DNA of 64,000 bases from the NCBI RefSeq assembly GCF_001584335.1, contig NZ_LSBB01000023.1:62001-126000 (forward strand), in the 5' to 3' direction. Made by a program: the position numbers and the translations under genes. Origin of the DNA: Bacillus atrophaeus (lineage in GTDB: Bacteria > Bacillota > Bacilli > Bacillales > Bacillaceae). Positions 24,619 to 35,137 of this stretch are shown here, in pieces (position 1 is the first letter of the stretch; each line of letters begins with the position of its first letter). The notes under the pieces were generated by a model that saw nothing but the letters and a program-made list of their open reading frames with translations, made no database searches and was not told the origin of the DNA.

Positions 24619-24918
24619 ATGTATAACCAATTAAGAGAAATTGTAAACCTCTTAGAAAAAATAAATAACAATGGTCAAACAAATATACTGCCTGTTGAAG
24701 AATTCAAAGAACAACAAGACAATCTAAATGATTTATCTGTATTATTAACCGATATGGACAAACTTCTAAAGAAGAGTAAACACATTGATCTTAACAATGT
24801 TCAAGATGTTGATAAACTTCTGTTCGAAATCCACAAAATGATGACCTCACTTGAATGGCATATATCAGAAATTAGTGATTTAAATATAAAATTGCTAAAG
24901 AAAAACATGGAAACTTAA
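24619..24918 (+). CDS. Small helical protein of unknown function
   Basis: 99 residues, almost entirely helical and charged, with heptad-like Leu/Ile spacing (YNQLREIVNLLEKINNN, then VLLTDMDKLLKKSKH): a probable coiled-coil protein without membrane segment or known motif. ATG at 24619 preceded by GGTGG at 5 nt; a GTG at 24610 is an alternative with no ribosome site. It lies between the SLATT-RT operon (opposite strand) and rlmCD (converging). Composition is AT-rich like the island, so it is counted as accessory. Confidence 0.5.
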   Translation: MYNQLREIVNLLEKINNNGQTNILPVEEFKEQQDNLNDLSVLLTDMDKLLKKSKHIDLNNVQDVDKLLFEIHKMMTSLEWHISEISDLNIKLLKKNMET

Positions 24919-24931
24919 GCCTTTTCTTTAA

Positions 24932-24975
24932 CAATTAAAAAAAGCAACCCCCACAAAGAGGTTAGTTGCCTTTTC
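24932..24975 (-). terminator. Terminator of rlmCD
   Basis: Minus strand GCAAC-x3-CCTC ... GGGGTTGC hairpin with a small bulge, followed by seven T. The left arm overlaps the last codons of rlmCD. Confidence 0.65.
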
Positions 24976-26347
24976 TAAGTTCCAGCACAGCCACACACTC
25001 CACATGATTCGTATGCGGAAACATATCCACAGGCTGCACTTCATGCGTCGCATACCCGCCATCCTCAAGCACCCGCAAATCCCTCGCCAGCGTGCCAGGA
25101 TTACAGGACACATACACCACCCGCTTCGGTTTCATCTCCACAATCGTGCGCAGGAGGGCTTCGTCGCAGCCTTTTCTCGGCGGGTCGACGACTAGCGTAT
25201 CGGCCGTAATTCCTTCTTCATACCACTTTGGAATCACAGTCTCCGCTTCTCCAACCGCGAACTCTGCGTTTGTGATGCCGTTCAGCTCAGCGTTTCTTTT
25301 CGCATCCTCAATTGCTTCCGGCACAATCTCTACGCCGTACACTTTTTTCGCCTGCTTCGCCAAAAACAATGAAATCGTGCCGATGCCGCAATAGGCGTCA
25401 ATCACCGTTTCTTCGCCTTTCAGCTGAGCATACTCTAGCGCTTTGTCGTACAGCACTTTTGTCTGCTCCGGGTTGACCTGGTAGAACGATCTGGCGGAGA
25501 TGGCGAATTTGATGTCTCCGATGAGGTCATAGATGTATTCTTCTCCCCAGATGACGTTTGTTTCGTTGCCGAAGATGACGTTTGTTTTGTTTGGATTGAT
25601 GTTTTGCACGATTGATTTGACGTGCGGGAACGCTGCTGTGATGTCTTCGATGATTTTCGCTTTGTGCGGGAAGTCGTTTGTTCTTGTGATGAAGACGATC
25701 ATCATTTCACCTGTAACGACACCGTATCTGACCATGATATGGCGTAGCCAGCCTTTGTGGCGTTCTTCGTTGTAGGATTTGACACCGTATGTTGCGCAAA
25801 TGTTTTTGACGGCTTGGACGGCTTCGTCGTTTTTGGATTGCTGGATCAGGCAGGCGCTCATGTCGATGATATCATGGCTGCGCTGCTGATAGAATCCGGC
25901 GACGAGTCCGCCTTCCCGTTCTCCTACCGGCACCTGTGCTTTGTTTCTGTAGTTCCAAGGGTCTTCCATGCCGAGTGTCGGGTGCACGGTGACGTTGGAC
26001 AGGTCCAGCTTGCCGATCCGTTCTAAGACGTCTTTGACTTGTTTCTGTTTAAACAAGAGCTGGCCTTCGTAGGTCATGTGCTGGAGCTGGCAGCCGCCGC
26101 ATTGTTTGTAGATCAGGCATGGGGCGTCGGTTCTGTGCGGGCTTTCTTCCTTCAACTCGATCAGGCGGCCGAAGGCAAAGCCTTTTTTGACGCGCGTGAC
26201 TTTGATTTGGGCTTTTTCCTCCGGCAGGGCGTTTGGCACGAAGATCGGGAAGCCCTGCACCTTTGCGACGCCCGCTCCTTCGTGGGTCAAATCCTCAAAT
26301 GTCACGTCGTAGTATTCGTTTTTTTCTACTGGGGGTTTCATTTTCAT
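24962..26347 (-). CDS. rlmCD: 23S rRNA (uracil-C5) methyltransferase RlmCD (YefA)
   Basis: 461 residues. N-terminal TRAM RNA-binding domain (about 10-65), the Cys cluster [11 protein letters not shown] (about 77-87) that holds a 4Fe-4S cluster in this family, a SAM-binding Rossmann core with [16 protein letters not shown] (about 315-330), and the catalytic [12 protein letters not shown] motif near 420 with the nucleophilic Cys. In B. subtilis YefA makes both m5U747 and m5U1939 in 23S rRNA. ATG behind AGAGGTG. It marks the edge of the conserved chromosome next to the accessory island; dgkB lies 55 nt upstream behind its own terminator. Confidence 0.95.
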   Translation of the reverse strand: MKMKPPVEKNEYYDVTFEDLTHEGAGVAKVQGFPIFVPNALPEEKAQIKVTRVKKGFAFGRLIELKEESPHRTDAPCLIYKQCGGCQLQHMTYEGQLLFKQKQVKDVLERIGKLDLSNVTVHPTLGMEDPWNYRNKAQVPVGEREGGLVAGFYQQRSHDIIDMSACLIQQSKNDEAVQAVKNICATYGVKSYNEERHKGWLRHIMVRYGVVTGEMMIVFITRTNDFPHKAKIIEDITAAFPHVKSIVQNINPNKTNVIFGNETNVIWGEEYIYDLIGDIKFAISARSFYQVNPEQTKVLYDKALEYAQLKGEETVIDAYCGIGTISLFLAKQAKKVYGVEIVPEAIEDAKRNAELNGITNAEFAVGEAETVIPKWYEEGITADTLVVDPPRKGCDEALLRTIVEMKPKRVVYVSCNPGTLARDLRVLEDGGYATHEVQPVDMFPHTNHVECVAVLELRKGN

Positions 26348-26374
26348 ATATGTTCACCTCTTCTAATAAGCAAG

Positions 26375-26404
26375 AAAAACTTGGCCGCCTAGAGACCAAG
26401 TTTT
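26375..26404 (-). terminator. Terminator between dgkB and rlmCD
   Basis: Minus strand AAACTTGG ... CCAAGTTTTTC: 8-bp stem with T run, starting at the dgkB stop codon. Confidence 0.75.
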
Positions 26405-27314
26405 AATCATCCAGCTGTTCCGCTTTCTCTTTCGGCATGACCACGTGGATGTGGCGGTACAAATTCACGAATTCGCCCGGCAGCATCCCGCCGTATTCGC
26501 CGTCCAAATTGAGCTGCATCTTTTCAGATACATTGATTTTGACGCGGTTCGCTTTCGTATAAATAATATGCTGATCATTAATGTGCTCGCCGCGGAGCGC
26601 CAAACTTGCGACTCTGATAAATTCTGCGAGGTTGGCTTTCTTTAATATAATCAGGTCAAACATTCCGTCATTCAGGCTGGAATCTGGGGCAAGCTTTTCA
26701 AAGCCGCCGACTGAGTTTGTCAGCGTGACTAAGAACAGCATGATTTCGCCATGAAACAGCTTGCCGTCATATTCAATCTCGACTTCTGTCGGACGAAGCG
26801 AAGGCAGCATTTCCATCCCTTTTAAATAATAAGCAAGCTGGCCGAGCATTGTTTTCAGTTTGCTCGGAACATCATACGATAATTCGGTCAATCGCCCTCC
26901 GCCGGCAATATTAATGAAATACTGTCCGTTGACAAGTCCGATATCAATCGGGCGGGCCACGCCTTCAATGACGGTGTCCGCCGCTTTCAAAATATCTTCT
27001 CTCGGTATGCCGAGCGCTCTGGCAAAGTCGTTTGTTGTGCCGACTGGAATGATGCCGAGTGTCGGGCGGCGGTCTAATGGCGCCAGTCCGTTAACGACCT
27101 CGTTAATCGTTCCGTCCCCGCCTGCCGCGATAATCAGGTCAAATTCCCGCAGCGCCGCTTCTTTTGCGGCATGGGTCGCGTCTCCCGCGCATGTCGTGGC
27201 ATGGGTGGAGGTTTCATAGCCGGCTTGTTCAAATTTTTGAAGGACCTGGGCAAGATTTTTCTTAAAAAGCTCCCGTCCCGAAGTCGGATTGTATATAATT
27301 CGCGCACGTTTCAT
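26403..27314 (-). CDS. dgkB: Diacylglycerol kinase DgkB
   Basis: 303-residue soluble lipid kinase of the DAGK_cat/LCB5 family. Motifs: IIYNPTSGRELF at 5-16 for nucleotide contact, IIAAGGDGTINEVVNGL (about 60-76) with the Gly-Gly-Asp-Gly-Thr active-site loop, and PVGTTNDFARAL (about 95-106). It returns diacylglycerol released during lipoteichoic acid synthesis to phosphatidic acid at the cytoplasmic face of the membrane (established for YerQ/DgkB). Lies between swrC and rlmCD, each with its own terminator. Confidence 0.95.
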   Translation of the reverse strand: MKRARIIYNPTSGRELFKKNLAQVLQKFEQAGYETSTHATTCAGDATHAAKEAALREFDLIIAAGGDGTINEVVNGLAPLDRRPTLGIIPVGTTNDFARALGIPREDILKAADTVIEGVARPIDIGLVNGQYFINIAGGGRLTELSYDVPSKLKTMLGQLAYYLKGMEMLPSLRPTEVEIEYDGKLFHGEIMLFLVTLTNSVGGFEKLAPDSSLNDGMFDLIILKKANLAEFIRVASLALRGEHINDQHIIYTKANRVKINVSEKMQLNLDGEYGGMLPGEFVNLYRHIHVVMPKEKAEQLDD

Positions 27315-27440
27315 TATCTCATCATCCTACTTAAGAGTATCCGATCCATTTTTACACTAACAACCTTTAATTATACTATGAGTTATAAAAATCGCAACAA
27401 AATGAACAGGATTTGGCAGAAGAAAATGGGCCGATACGTA

Positions 27441-27482
27441 AAAAAAGCCCCAGCCCCCCTATCAGGAGCTAAGACTTTTTTT
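27441..27482 (-). terminator. Terminator of swrC
   Basis: Minus strand 12-bp stem AGTCTTAGCTCC / GGGGCTGGGGCT using several G-U pairs, then seven T, just after the swrC stop. Confidence 0.65.
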
Positions 27483-27488
27483 ATGATC

Positions 27489-30400
27489 TTACTCTTCTTC
27501 CATGCCCGGCTTTTTCCGTCGGAACTTCGCCAATACTTCATATACAATCGGCACGATCAGAAGTGTAAGAAGGGTCGAACTGATTAAACCGCCGATAACG
27601 GTAACGCCGAGGCCTTTTGAGATGACCTGGCTTCCGCCTTCGAATCCAAGCGCCAACGGAATCAAAGCCCCGATTGTCGCGATGGCTGTCATCAGGATCG
27701 GACGGAGTCGTGTAGAGCCCGCTTCCAAGAGCGCTTCTCTCGTAGATAATCCTTCCGCTTCCTTATGAATCACCCGGTCAATTAAGACAATTGCGTTTGT
27801 GACAACGATACCGATCAGCATCAGCATACCGATCATCGCGTTCAGACTGATTGTCTCTCCGGATACATACAGACCGACTAATGCGCCGATTACTGTAAAC
27901 GGCAGTGAGAACAGAATCGCAAACGGCGCCAATGCTCCGCCGAACGTAATCACCAGTACAAGATACACGATCGCAATGGCAGCAAGCATCGCTAAACCAA
28001 GCTTCGTAAAGGAATCAGCAATATCTGCCGAAACCCCGCCTGTATCAACTGATACATTATCAGGCAGCTCAAGCTTATCAACTTTCTTTTGCACAGCCGC
28101 AGAAATGCTTGTGACATTATCTGATGTTACTTCTCCTGTCACATCCGCATATACCTTGCCGTCCCGTTTGGAGACTGTATCAGATGTTGTGCCTTCTTTT
28201 ACTTTTGCCACATCGCCGATCTTCACTTCTTTGCCGGTGGCTGATGTTATCTTTTTATTTTCTAAATCTTTGACGCTCTTATACTCGTCTTTTTCTGTTT
28301 TAATGTTGACATCAAGCTCTTTACCGTCTTTTTTGACAGTTGTCAGCGGAGCCTGTGATGTTTCTGACATTAACGCTTGAGAAATTTGGGAAGCTGTTAA
28401 TCCCAGTTTGCTTAACTTCTCTTGGTCGGCCACAAATGTGTACTCATCATATGTGCTGGAAAGGCCTGAATTTACGTTTTTAAGATCTTTTTGATCTTTC
28501 ATGATCTTTTCAATGTCTTTTACAGTGCCTTTAATATCACTCTCTGAATCTCCGTACACATAATAGGTTAATTCATTGTTATTTCCGGATGAACTGAAAT
28601 CCTGTGATTTCCATTCTCCCCGGTCGGATTGTTTCTTAATTTCTTTGAGCACGTTATCCTTCTCTTTATCAAAAGCAGGAGTATCATCTTCATACTTCAC
28701 ATAGAACAACGCACCATTTGAATTTCCGCCGGCCAGTGGATTTTCAGAGCCCAATGAATATTGAACCGTATCCACATGTTTGCGATCTAATAGGATTTTT
28801 TCAGCCTTTTCTGCTTCATCTTCTGCTTCACTTTTTGTTTCACCAGGCTCAGGGCTGTAAGTGATCTGCATTGTTTTTTCTGAGTCTGAAGGCAGGTAGC
28901 TGGCCCCGATTAACGGTACGAGGAACAAACTTCCGAGCAACATCAGAACAGCAATGATAGACGTAATCCATTTGTGGCTCAATGACCAGTTCAGGACTTT
29001 TTTATAGAAGTTTGCCAGTCTGCCCGGCTTATGTTCCTTCGCCTTCACCGGAGCTCCTGATAACGATTTTTTGAACAGGCTGTGTGCGAGCATCGGCACA
29101 AGCGTGATCGAAATCAACAGGGATGCGGCAAGCGCAAATACGATCGTCAATGCGAACGGCATAAACAGTTCACCGATTTGGCCGCCTACCAATGCGAGCG
29201 GCAGGAATACCGCAATTGTCACAATTGTTGATGACATAATCGGTTTAAACATTTCTTTTGTCGCTTCACGAACCAAGGCTTTTCCGCGTAACGGTTCGTC
29301 CTTGAGCCTCATGCGGCGGTAGATGTTCTCGATCACAACGATGGAATCATCGACAACCCGTCCGATCGCAACCGTCATCGCACCAAGGGTCATAATATTT
29401 AATGTAATATCAAGCTGATTCAGCGCAAGAAGCGCGATTAATAGTGATAATGGAATCGAAACGACAGAAATTAGCGTTGATTTAATATCTCTCAAGAATA
29501 AGAGGATAATCACAATCGCAAAAATCGCACCGAATACCGCTTTGCTTAACATTGTATCGACTGATTCTGTAATCGGTTCTGCCATATCAAGTGTTGAACT
29601 GTATTGGAAACCTTTATTGTCTTTTTTGTACTGCTTCAGTTCATCTTTGATCTGGTCGGCAACCTCTACAGTATTCGCATCATTAGCTTTGATGATGTTG
29701 ATCCCGATACTGTCTTTTCCATTTGTGCGGGAAATAGATTCCGCTTTTCTTACATCTTTAATATCAGCAATGTCAGAGAGCTTAACCGTCGGCACATCTG
29801 TGCTTGCGCTTTGCTGTGCTTGGGAAGCCGCTTGTGCGCTCTGGGCTGCCGCTGCGGATGAGGCGCTGCTTGAACTTGCCGCTGCAGAAGATGCACTGCC
29901 AGAGCTTGCAGAAGCGGTCGGGATTCTCATATTCTTTAAATCTTTAATTGATTCAATATCGCCGCTTACGACAACTGATTTTTCTTGCTTTCCGAACGTG
30001 TACAGACCAAGCGGCGTCGTAACGTCAGAACCTTGGATCACTTGCTTGACTGTATCTTCATCAAGGCCGTAATCTTTCAGTTTGTCTTCTTTAAAAGAGA
30101 ATTCAACTTCTTCAACCTGCTGTCCGGAAACTTGCACGGAAGCAACGCCTTCAGTGCCTTCAAGTTTAGGAACAAGGCCGTTTTCCACCTTTTTCGTCAG
30201 GTCTTCAAGTGAATCTTTGTCGCTTGATACACTGAGCGTAAGGATAGGAAATGAATTCATGCTGTAGCGTGAAATTTCCGGGTCCTTCGCATCATCAGGA
30301 AGGCTGGCGTTCTCTAACGCTTCAGCAGCCTCTGTTTTGGCTTTGTCCATATCCTTCTCATAGTCATATTCAATCATGACTGAGGATGCATTTTCATACG

Positions 30401-30653
30401 AAGTGGACGTGACAACGCTCACTCCGTCTACATTTTGCACCGCTTGCTCAATCGGCTTTGTCACCTCATCAGCCACTTGGCTTGGGGTGGCACCGGGATA
30501 TGTAGTACTTATTGTAAGGTAAGGCATGTTAACGTCAGGAATGGATTCTTGTTTCATATTCAAACCCGCATAAAGGCCTGCCACAGTCACAATAATGGTC
30601 ATCAGCCAAACTGCGAATTTGTTCTTAAGTATAAAGTTAATAATGTGGTTCAT
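27489..30653 (-). CDS. swrC: RND-family efflux pump SwrC (surfactin self-resistance)
   Basis: 1054 residues, AcrB/HAE1-type RND transporter: membrane helix 1 near 10-30, large extracellular loop, a helix bundle near 340-520 with the GRVVDDSIVVIENIY motif whose Asp pair carries protons, a second loop, and a C-terminal helix bundle from about 860. B. subtilis SwrC exports surfactin and supports swarming. A low-complexity Ser/Ala/Gln stretch of about 38 residues (247-285) is inserted in the first extracellular loop. ATG 30653 lies 5 nt behind GGAGG; an in-frame codon four earlier is not needed. Divergent from the TetR gene yerO 130 bp away, which is the obvious candidate regulator. Confidence 0.95.
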   Translation of the reverse strand: MNHIINFILKNKFAVWLMTIIVTVAGLYAGLNMKQESIPDVNMPYLTISTTYPGATPSQVADEVTKPIEQAVQNVDGVSVVTSTSYENASSVMIEYDYEKDMDKAKTEAAEALENASLPDDAKDPEISRYSMNSFPILTLSVSSDKDSLEDLTKKVENGLVPKLEGTEGVASVQVSGQQVEEVEFSFKEDKLKDYGLDEDTVKQVIQGSDVTTPLGLYTFGKQEKSVVVSGDIESIKDLKNMRIPTASASSGSASSAAASSSSASSAAAAQSAQAASQAQQSASTDVPTVKLSDIADIKDVRKAESISRTNGKDSIGINIIKANDANTVEVADQIKDELKQYKKDNKGFQYSSTLDMAEPITESVDTMLSKAVFGAIFAIVIILLFLRDIKSTLISVVSIPLSLLIALLALNQLDITLNIMTLGAMTVAIGRVVDDSIVVIENIYRRMRLKDEPLRGKALVREATKEMFKPIMSSTIVTIAVFLPLALVGGQIGELFMPFALTIVFALAASLLISITLVPMLAHSLFKKSLSGAPVKAKEHKPGRLANFYKKVLNWSLSHKWITSIIAVLMLLGSLFLVPLIGASYLPSDSEKTMQITYSPEPGETKSEAEDEAEKAEKILLDRKHVDTVQYSLGSENPLAGGNSNGALFYVKYEDDTPAFDKEKDNVLKEIKKQSDRGEWKSQDFSSSGNNNELTYYVYGDSESDIKGTVKDIEKIMKDQKDLKNVNSGLSSTYDEYTFVADQEKLSKLGLTASQISQALMSETSQAPLTTVKKDGKELDVNIKTEKDEYKSVKDLENKKITSATGKEVKIGDVAKVKEGTTSDTVSKRDGKVYADVTGEVTSDNVTSISAAVQKKVDKLELPDNVSVDTGGVSADIADSFTKLGLAMLAAIAIVYLVLVITFGGALAPFAILFSLPFTVIGALVGLYVSGETISLNAMIGMLMLIGIVVTNAIVLIDRVIHKEAEGLSTREALLEAGSTRLRPILMTAIATIGALIPLALGFEGGSQVISKGLGVTVIGGLISSTLLTLLIVPIVYEVLAKFRRKKPGMEEE

Positions 30654-30782
30654 CGTATCCTCCATTACATTTTTATTGACTGACTGGTCATTCTATATAA
30701 TACTAAACGGTATAGCGCAACATCGTCAACCAAAAAGACAGAAATTTTTCTAAATATTTCAAGGATTAAGGGGAAGCACGTC

Positions 30783-31640
30783 ATGAATGAAAAAAAAGAG
30801 AAAATCATTAAAACCGGCATTCACCTGTTTGCAAAAAAAGGGTTTTCTTCAACAACGATACAGGAAATAGCCAGTGAATGCGGAATATCAAAAGGCGCGT
30901 TTTATTTACATTTTAAATCGAAAGAAGCGCTTCTTCTGTCTGCCTGTGAATATTACATCAGCATGTCCATGGACAATATGCAAAAGATAAAGGAAAAACA
31001 TCACCATTTACCGCCTAAAGAAATCTTTAAAAAACAAATTACGCATCAATTACAAGAATTTCTTGAACATCGGGATTTCATTGTTTTACTGTTAAGCGAA
31101 AACGTCATTCCTGAAAATCAGAAACTGAAGCAATACTTCCATAACGCAAACATAGAGTTCAATAAACAATATCGCATGGCTCTCGTTTCCTCTTATGGAG
31201 ATCGTATTGCACCGTTTTTATCGGATATATCCATAATGGCTCAAGGTATTGTGAACTCATATATTAATCTTTTGATTTTTAATGAACAAATCAAGCTTGA
31301 TTTTGAACATCTTTCGCAGTTTATTATGGATAGGCTGGATGACCTCATTTATGGGCTTGTTCAATCAGGTAAGAAACCGATTCTTCCCGAAGAGATCTTT
31401 CGCGTCATACCAACGGACACGGAGCAAGTTCTGAAAGAAATACGGAAAGTAAAGGAAAACGGAGAATGGTCTGATGATCTAATGATTTCACTCGAGGTCT
31501 TAGAAGAGGAATTCTCTAAAGAAGAACCCCGCAAACCGATTATTAAAGGAATGCTTTCTAATTTAACGGCAAGCAATGACGAAGAAATTGCACAGCTTCA
31601 CTCAATCATTTCCGGCTATATCTCTGAATGCTGGTCATAA
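30783..31640 (+). CDS. yerO: TetR/AcrR-family regulator YerO
   Basis: 285 residues. N-terminal TetR DNA-binding domain (about 5-60): IIKTGIHLFAKKGFSSTTIQ and ECGISKGAFYLHFKSKEALL, the canonical helix-turn-helix. The large C-terminal ligand domain is unspecific. Divergently transcribed from swrC with 129 bp between starts, so it probably represses the pump and itself and responds to surfactin or other amphiphiles; this is inference from the arrangement and from work on YerP/YerO. ATG behind AAGGGGAA. Confidence 0.92.
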   Translation: MNEKKEKIIKTGIHLFAKKGFSSTTIQEIASECGISKGAFYLHFKSKEALLLSACEYYISMSMDNMQKIKEKHHHLPPKEIFKKQITHQLQEFLEHRDFIVLLLSENVIPENQKLKQYFHNANIEFNKQYRMALVSSYGDRIAPFLSDISIMAQGIVNSYINLLIFNEQIKLDFEHLSQFIMDRLDDLIYGLVQSGKKPILPEEIFRVIPTDTEQVLKEIRKVKENGEWSDDLMISLEVLEEEFSKEEPRKPIIKGMLSNLTASNDEEIAQLHSIISGYISECWS

Positions 31641-31645
31641 ATAAA

Positions 31646-31680
31646 AAAAGCCGCCCATCACAGGCGGCTTTTTTTTTATC
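31646..31680. terminator. Bidirectional terminator between yerO and gatB
   Basis: GCCGCC ... GGCGGC hairpin (AAAAAAAGCCGCC-catcaca-GGCGGCTTTTTTTTT) serving converging genes on both strands. Confidence 0.9.
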
Positions 31681-33106
31681 GTTTTTTAATTTCGGCAAGC
31701 AAAATTTTGTTTACCATTGGCGGGTTCGCCTGGCCTTTTGACGCTTTCATGATTTGGCCGACGAGGAAACCGATCGCGCGGTCTTTCCCGTTTTTGAAAT
31801 CCTCGATAGACTGAGGATTATTGTCTAACGCTTCAGTGACAAGCTTGAGAAGCGCGCCTTCGTCAGAAATTTGCACAAGGCCTTTTTCTTTGACGATCTT
31901 CTCTGCGTCGCCGCCTTTTTCAATCAATTCTTTAAACACTTTCTTCGCAATCTTGGAAGAAATCGTGCCTTTTTCAATTAATTGAATCATGCCCGCAAGC
32001 CCTTCAGGCGTAAGCGCGACATCGGCAAGCTCTTTTTGTTCCGCGTTCAGATAGGCTGACACTTCTCCCATCAGCCAGTTTGACGCTTGTTTTGCTTCCG
32101 CGCCTTTGGCAACCGTTTCTTCGAAGAAATCGGACATTTCCTTCGTCAGCGTAAGAACCTTGGCATCATACGCCGGAAGGCCGAGTTCGTCGATATAACG
32201 CTTGCGGCGTTCATCCGGGAGCTCAGGAATGCTTTCTTTTACACGCTGTTTCCAATCTTCATCAATATAAAGCTCGACAAGGTCAGGCTCAGGGAAGTAA
32301 CGGTAATCATCTGAACCTTCTTTTACACGCATCAAGATGGTTTTCTTAGTCGATTCATCATAACGGCGTGTTTCCTGCTGAATCACACCGCCTGAAAGCA
32401 AGACTTGTTCTTGGCGGATTTCTTCGTGCTCAAGTCCTTTTTGGACAAACGCGAAGGAGTTCAGGTTTTTCAGCTCGGTTTTCGTTCCGAATTGCTCTTG
32501 GCCGATCGGACGAAGGGAAATGTTGGCGTCACAGCGCAGTGAGCCTTCTTCCATTTTACAGTCTGATACGCCGGTATATTGAATGATAGATTTTAGCTTT
32601 TCAAGATAAGCGTACGCTTCTTCCGGTGTGCGAATGTCCGGCTCAGAAACGATTTCGACAAGCGGTGTTCCCTGGCGGTTATAGTCTACAAGTGAATAGC
32701 CATCGCCTGTATGCGTCAGCTTCCCTGCATCTTCCTCCAGGTGAAGGCGGGTAATGCCGATTTTTTTCGTTTTGCCGCCGACTTCGATTTCAATCCAGCC
32801 GTTCTCGCCGATCGGCTTGTCAAATTGAGAAATTTGATAGGCCTTCGGGTTGTCAGGATAGAAATAGTTTTTCCGGTCAAACTTCGTATCTGTTGCAATT
32901 TCGCAGTTCAGCGCCATTGCCGCTTTCATCGCGAATTCAACCGCTTCTTTATTTAAAACAGGCAAAACGCCCGGATAGCCAAGGTCGATGACGCTTGTCT
33001 GCGTATTTGCCGCTGCGCCGAACGGCGTTGGAGAGCTTGAGAAAATTTTAGATTTCGTTTTTAACTCAACATGGACTTCAAGTCCGATTACCGTTTCAAA
33101 GTTCAA
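31676..33106 (-). CDS. gatB: Asp-tRNA(Asn)/Glu-tRNA(Gln) amidotransferase subunit B
   Basis: 476 residues, normal GatB length. Begins [22 protein letters not shown], the family signature; YPGVLPVLN and [15 protein letters not shown] follow. The N-terminal cradle activates the tRNA-bound Glu or Asp with ATP, and the C-terminal YqeY-like helical tail (about 400-476) binds the tRNA elbow. Works with GatA and GatC to form Gln-tRNA(Gln) in organisms without GlnRS. Follows gatA by 13 nt in gatCAB. Confidence 0.97.
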   Translation of the reverse strand: MNFETVIGLEVHVELKTKSKIFSSSPTPFGAAANTQTSVIDLGYPGVLPVLNKEAVEFAMKAAMALNCEIATDTKFDRKNYFYPDNPKAYQISQFDKPIGENGWIEIEVGGKTKKIGITRLHLEEDAGKLTHTGDGYSLVDYNRQGTPLVEIVSEPDIRTPEEAYAYLEKLKSIIQYTGVSDCKMEEGSLRCDANISLRPIGQEQFGTKTELKNLNSFAFVQKGLEHEEIRQEQVLLSGGVIQQETRRYDESTKKTILMRVKEGSDDYRYFPEPDLVELYIDEDWKQRVKESIPELPDERRKRYIDELGLPAYDAKVLTLTKEMSDFFEETVAKGAEAKQASNWLMGEVSAYLNAEQKELADVALTPEGLAGMIQLIEKGTISSKIAKKVFKELIEKGGDAEKIVKEKGLVQISDEGALLKLVTEALDNNPQSIEDFKNGKDRAIGFLVGQIMKASKGQANPPMVNKILLAEIKKR

Positions 33107-33119
33107 TTCGTTTCACCCC

Positions 33120-34577
33120 TTACAGTTCAGGTTTTGCTTTATGATGGTCTGTTGCCTGCTCAAACGCATGGGCAACGCGGTATACAGTGCTTTCGTCAAA
33201 GTGTTTTCCGATAATTTGCAGGCCGAGCGGAAGTCCGTCCGCGAGTCCGCATGGCACGCTGATTCCCGGTACGCCCGCAAGGTTGACCGGAATTGTCAAA
33301 ATATCGTTTGCGTACATTGTAAGCGGATCTTTCGTGTTTTCACCTAGTTTAAACGCAGGTGTCGGCGTAGTCGGTCCGACGATAACATCATATTTCTCAA
33401 ATACGTCTTCGAAGTCTTTTTTAATGAGCGTCCGCACTTTTTGCGCTTTTTTGTAATAAGCGTCATAGTAGCCGGAACTTAGGGCAAACGTGCCAAGCAT
33501 GATACGGCGTTTCACTTCATTGCCGAAGCCCTCTGAACGCGTTTGTTTATAAAGATCAAGAAGGTTGTCCGCATTGTCAGTGCGGTATCCGTAGCGGATG
33601 CCGTCAAAACGGGCAAGGTTCGCTGACGCTTCTGAAGAAGAAAGCAAGTAATACGTCGCAAGAGCGTATTTGCTGTGCGGAAGAGATACTTCTTCCCAAG
33701 TGGCGCCGAGTCCTTCAAGTACTTTCAAAGCAGCCAGAACAGATTCTTTCGCTTCTTTTCCGACGCCTTCTCCGAGATATTCTTTCGGAACGGCAATTTT
33801 TAAGCCTTTAATATCGCCAGTTAATGAAGAAAGAAAATCAGGAACATCCACATTTGCGCTTGTCGCATCCATTTTGTCTACGCCTGAAATGGCCTGCAGC
33901 AAGAACGCGTTATCTTCAACTGATCTTGTGATCGGCCCGATTTGATCTAATGAAGATGCAAATGCAACCAATCCGTAACGGGACACTCGTCCGTATGTAG
34001 GCTTCAGTCCGACAACTCCGCAGAAGGAAGCCGGCTGGCGGATGGAGCCGCCCGTGTCAGAACCAAGGGAAAACGGCACTTCGCCCGCAGCAACCGCCGC
34101 AGCAGAACCGCCGCTTGAGCCGCCCGGCACAGTATCCAGATTCCAAGGGTTTTTCGTCGGCTTAAACCCTGAGTTTTCAGTCGAAGAACCCATAGCGAAT
34201 TCGTCCATGTTCAGCTTTCCGATCGTTACCGCTTCAGCATCCTGAAGGCGCTGAACGACAGTTGCGTCGTAAATCGGGTCGAAGTTTTCAAGAATTTTGC
34301 TTGAGCACGTTGTGCGAAGCCCTTTTGTTACGATATTATCTTTCACGCCGATCGGCATTCCGAATAGAAGGCCGTGCTCAGAACGGCTGTCAACCGCCTC
34401 GTCGAGTTCCTTCGCATACGCGCGCGCTTTTTCTTCATCAAGCTGCAAAAATGCCTGGACTTTTCCGTCCACTTCCTGAATCCGTTTATAAGATTGATCC
34501 ACCAGATCAGAAATGCTGATCTCTTTTTTATGTATAAGCTGTTTTAATTCAGTTATTTTATGATCAAATAATGACAT
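33120..34577 (-). CDS. gatA: Glutamyl-tRNA(Gln) amidotransferase subunit A
   Basis: 485 residues, amidase-signature enzyme that releases ammonia from glutamine for GatB. The Ser-cisSer-Lys triad is intact: Lys79 (GVKDN), Ser154 ([11 protein letters not shown]) and Ser178 ([10 protein letters not shown]). ATG behind GAGGG. Second gene of gatCAB, 15 nt after gatC. Confidence 0.97.
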   Translation of the reverse strand: MSLFDHKITELKQLIHKKEISISDLVDQSYKRIQEVDGKVQAFLQLDEEKARAYAKELDEAVDSRSEHGLLFGMPIGVKDNIVTKGLRTTCSSKILENFDPIYDATVVQRLQDAEAVTIGKLNMDEFAMGSSTENSGFKPTKNPWNLDTVPGGSSGGSAAAVAAGEVPFSLGSDTGGSIRQPASFCGVVGLKPTYGRVSRYGLVAFASSLDQIGPITRSVEDNAFLLQAISGVDKMDATSANVDVPDFLSSLTGDIKGLKIAVPKEYLGEGVGKEAKESVLAALKVLEGLGATWEEVSLPHSKYALATYYLLSSSEASANLARFDGIRYGYRTDNADNLLDLYKQTRSEGFGNEVKRRIMLGTFALSSGYYDAYYKKAQKVRTLIKKDFEDVFEKYDVIVGPTTPTPAFKLGENTKDPLTMYANDILTIPVNLAGVPGISVPCGLADGLPLGLQIIGKHFDESTVYRVAHAFEQATDHHKAKPEL

Positions 34578-34592
34578 TCTGATATCCCTCCT

Positions 34593-34883
34593 CTAATCCA
34601 AGATTGATGGCACACGAATATAGCCGTCTTTATGGTCAGGAGCGTTTTTCATAACATCCTCAACCGGAAGACCTTTACCCGCTTCATCTTCTCTCATGAC
34701 GTTTTTCATTTGCAGCACGTGAGTCGTAGGCTCCACATTGTCTGTGTCCACTTCGTTGAGCTCCTCGGCAAATGAAATAATGCTGTCAAGCTGTTCTGTG
34801 AACATTTCCGCTTCTTCATCTGTAATCGCAAGTCTCGCTAAGTGGGCGACGTGCTTTACTTCTTCTATTGAAATTCGTGACAT
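34593..34883 (-). CDS. gatC: Glutamyl-tRNA(Gln) amidotransferase subunit C
   Basis: 96-residue GatC, a belt-like helical peptide that wraps GatA and GatB and stabilises the complex. Family features: [20 protein letters not shown] near the N-terminus and [19 protein letters not shown]. Start ATG 34883 behind GGAGGTG; the frame opens five codons further upstream inside the ribosome site. First gene of gatCAB. Confidence 0.95.
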   Translation of the reverse strand: MSRISIEEVKHVAHLARLAITDEEAEMFTEQLDSIISFAEELNEVDTDNVEPTTHVLQMKNVMREDEAGKGLPVEDVMKNAPDHKDGYIRVPSILD

Positions 34884-35137
34884 ATTATCCACCTCCACAT
34901 ATTTCCCCGATAAGTCATATAATACTGATCATATCAAAAACAAGCCCTTTAAAGCAACAAAACACGATATTTCCGCCTGATTGCAGCAGGCTGATTTCTA
35001 TCTTATTCTATACTAAAAACAAACATAAGGAGCAATGAAATATTTTTCAGAATATTTTTACTTTAACCGATTTTAGTAAGCGTTTTCATCGTTATAACGG
35101 TGTATGTTGACTCAACATTCTCTTTTTATCCCTTGAA

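Noticed and set aside
27799..28380. 193-codon frame antisense to swrC
   Set aside because: Lies wholly opposite a conserved RND pump gene; codon pattern is the shadow of the real frame.
29542..30072. 176-codon frame antisense to swrC
   Set aside because: Same reason: complement of the conserved SwrC frame, with Ala/Leu bias reflecting the Ser/Ala linker.
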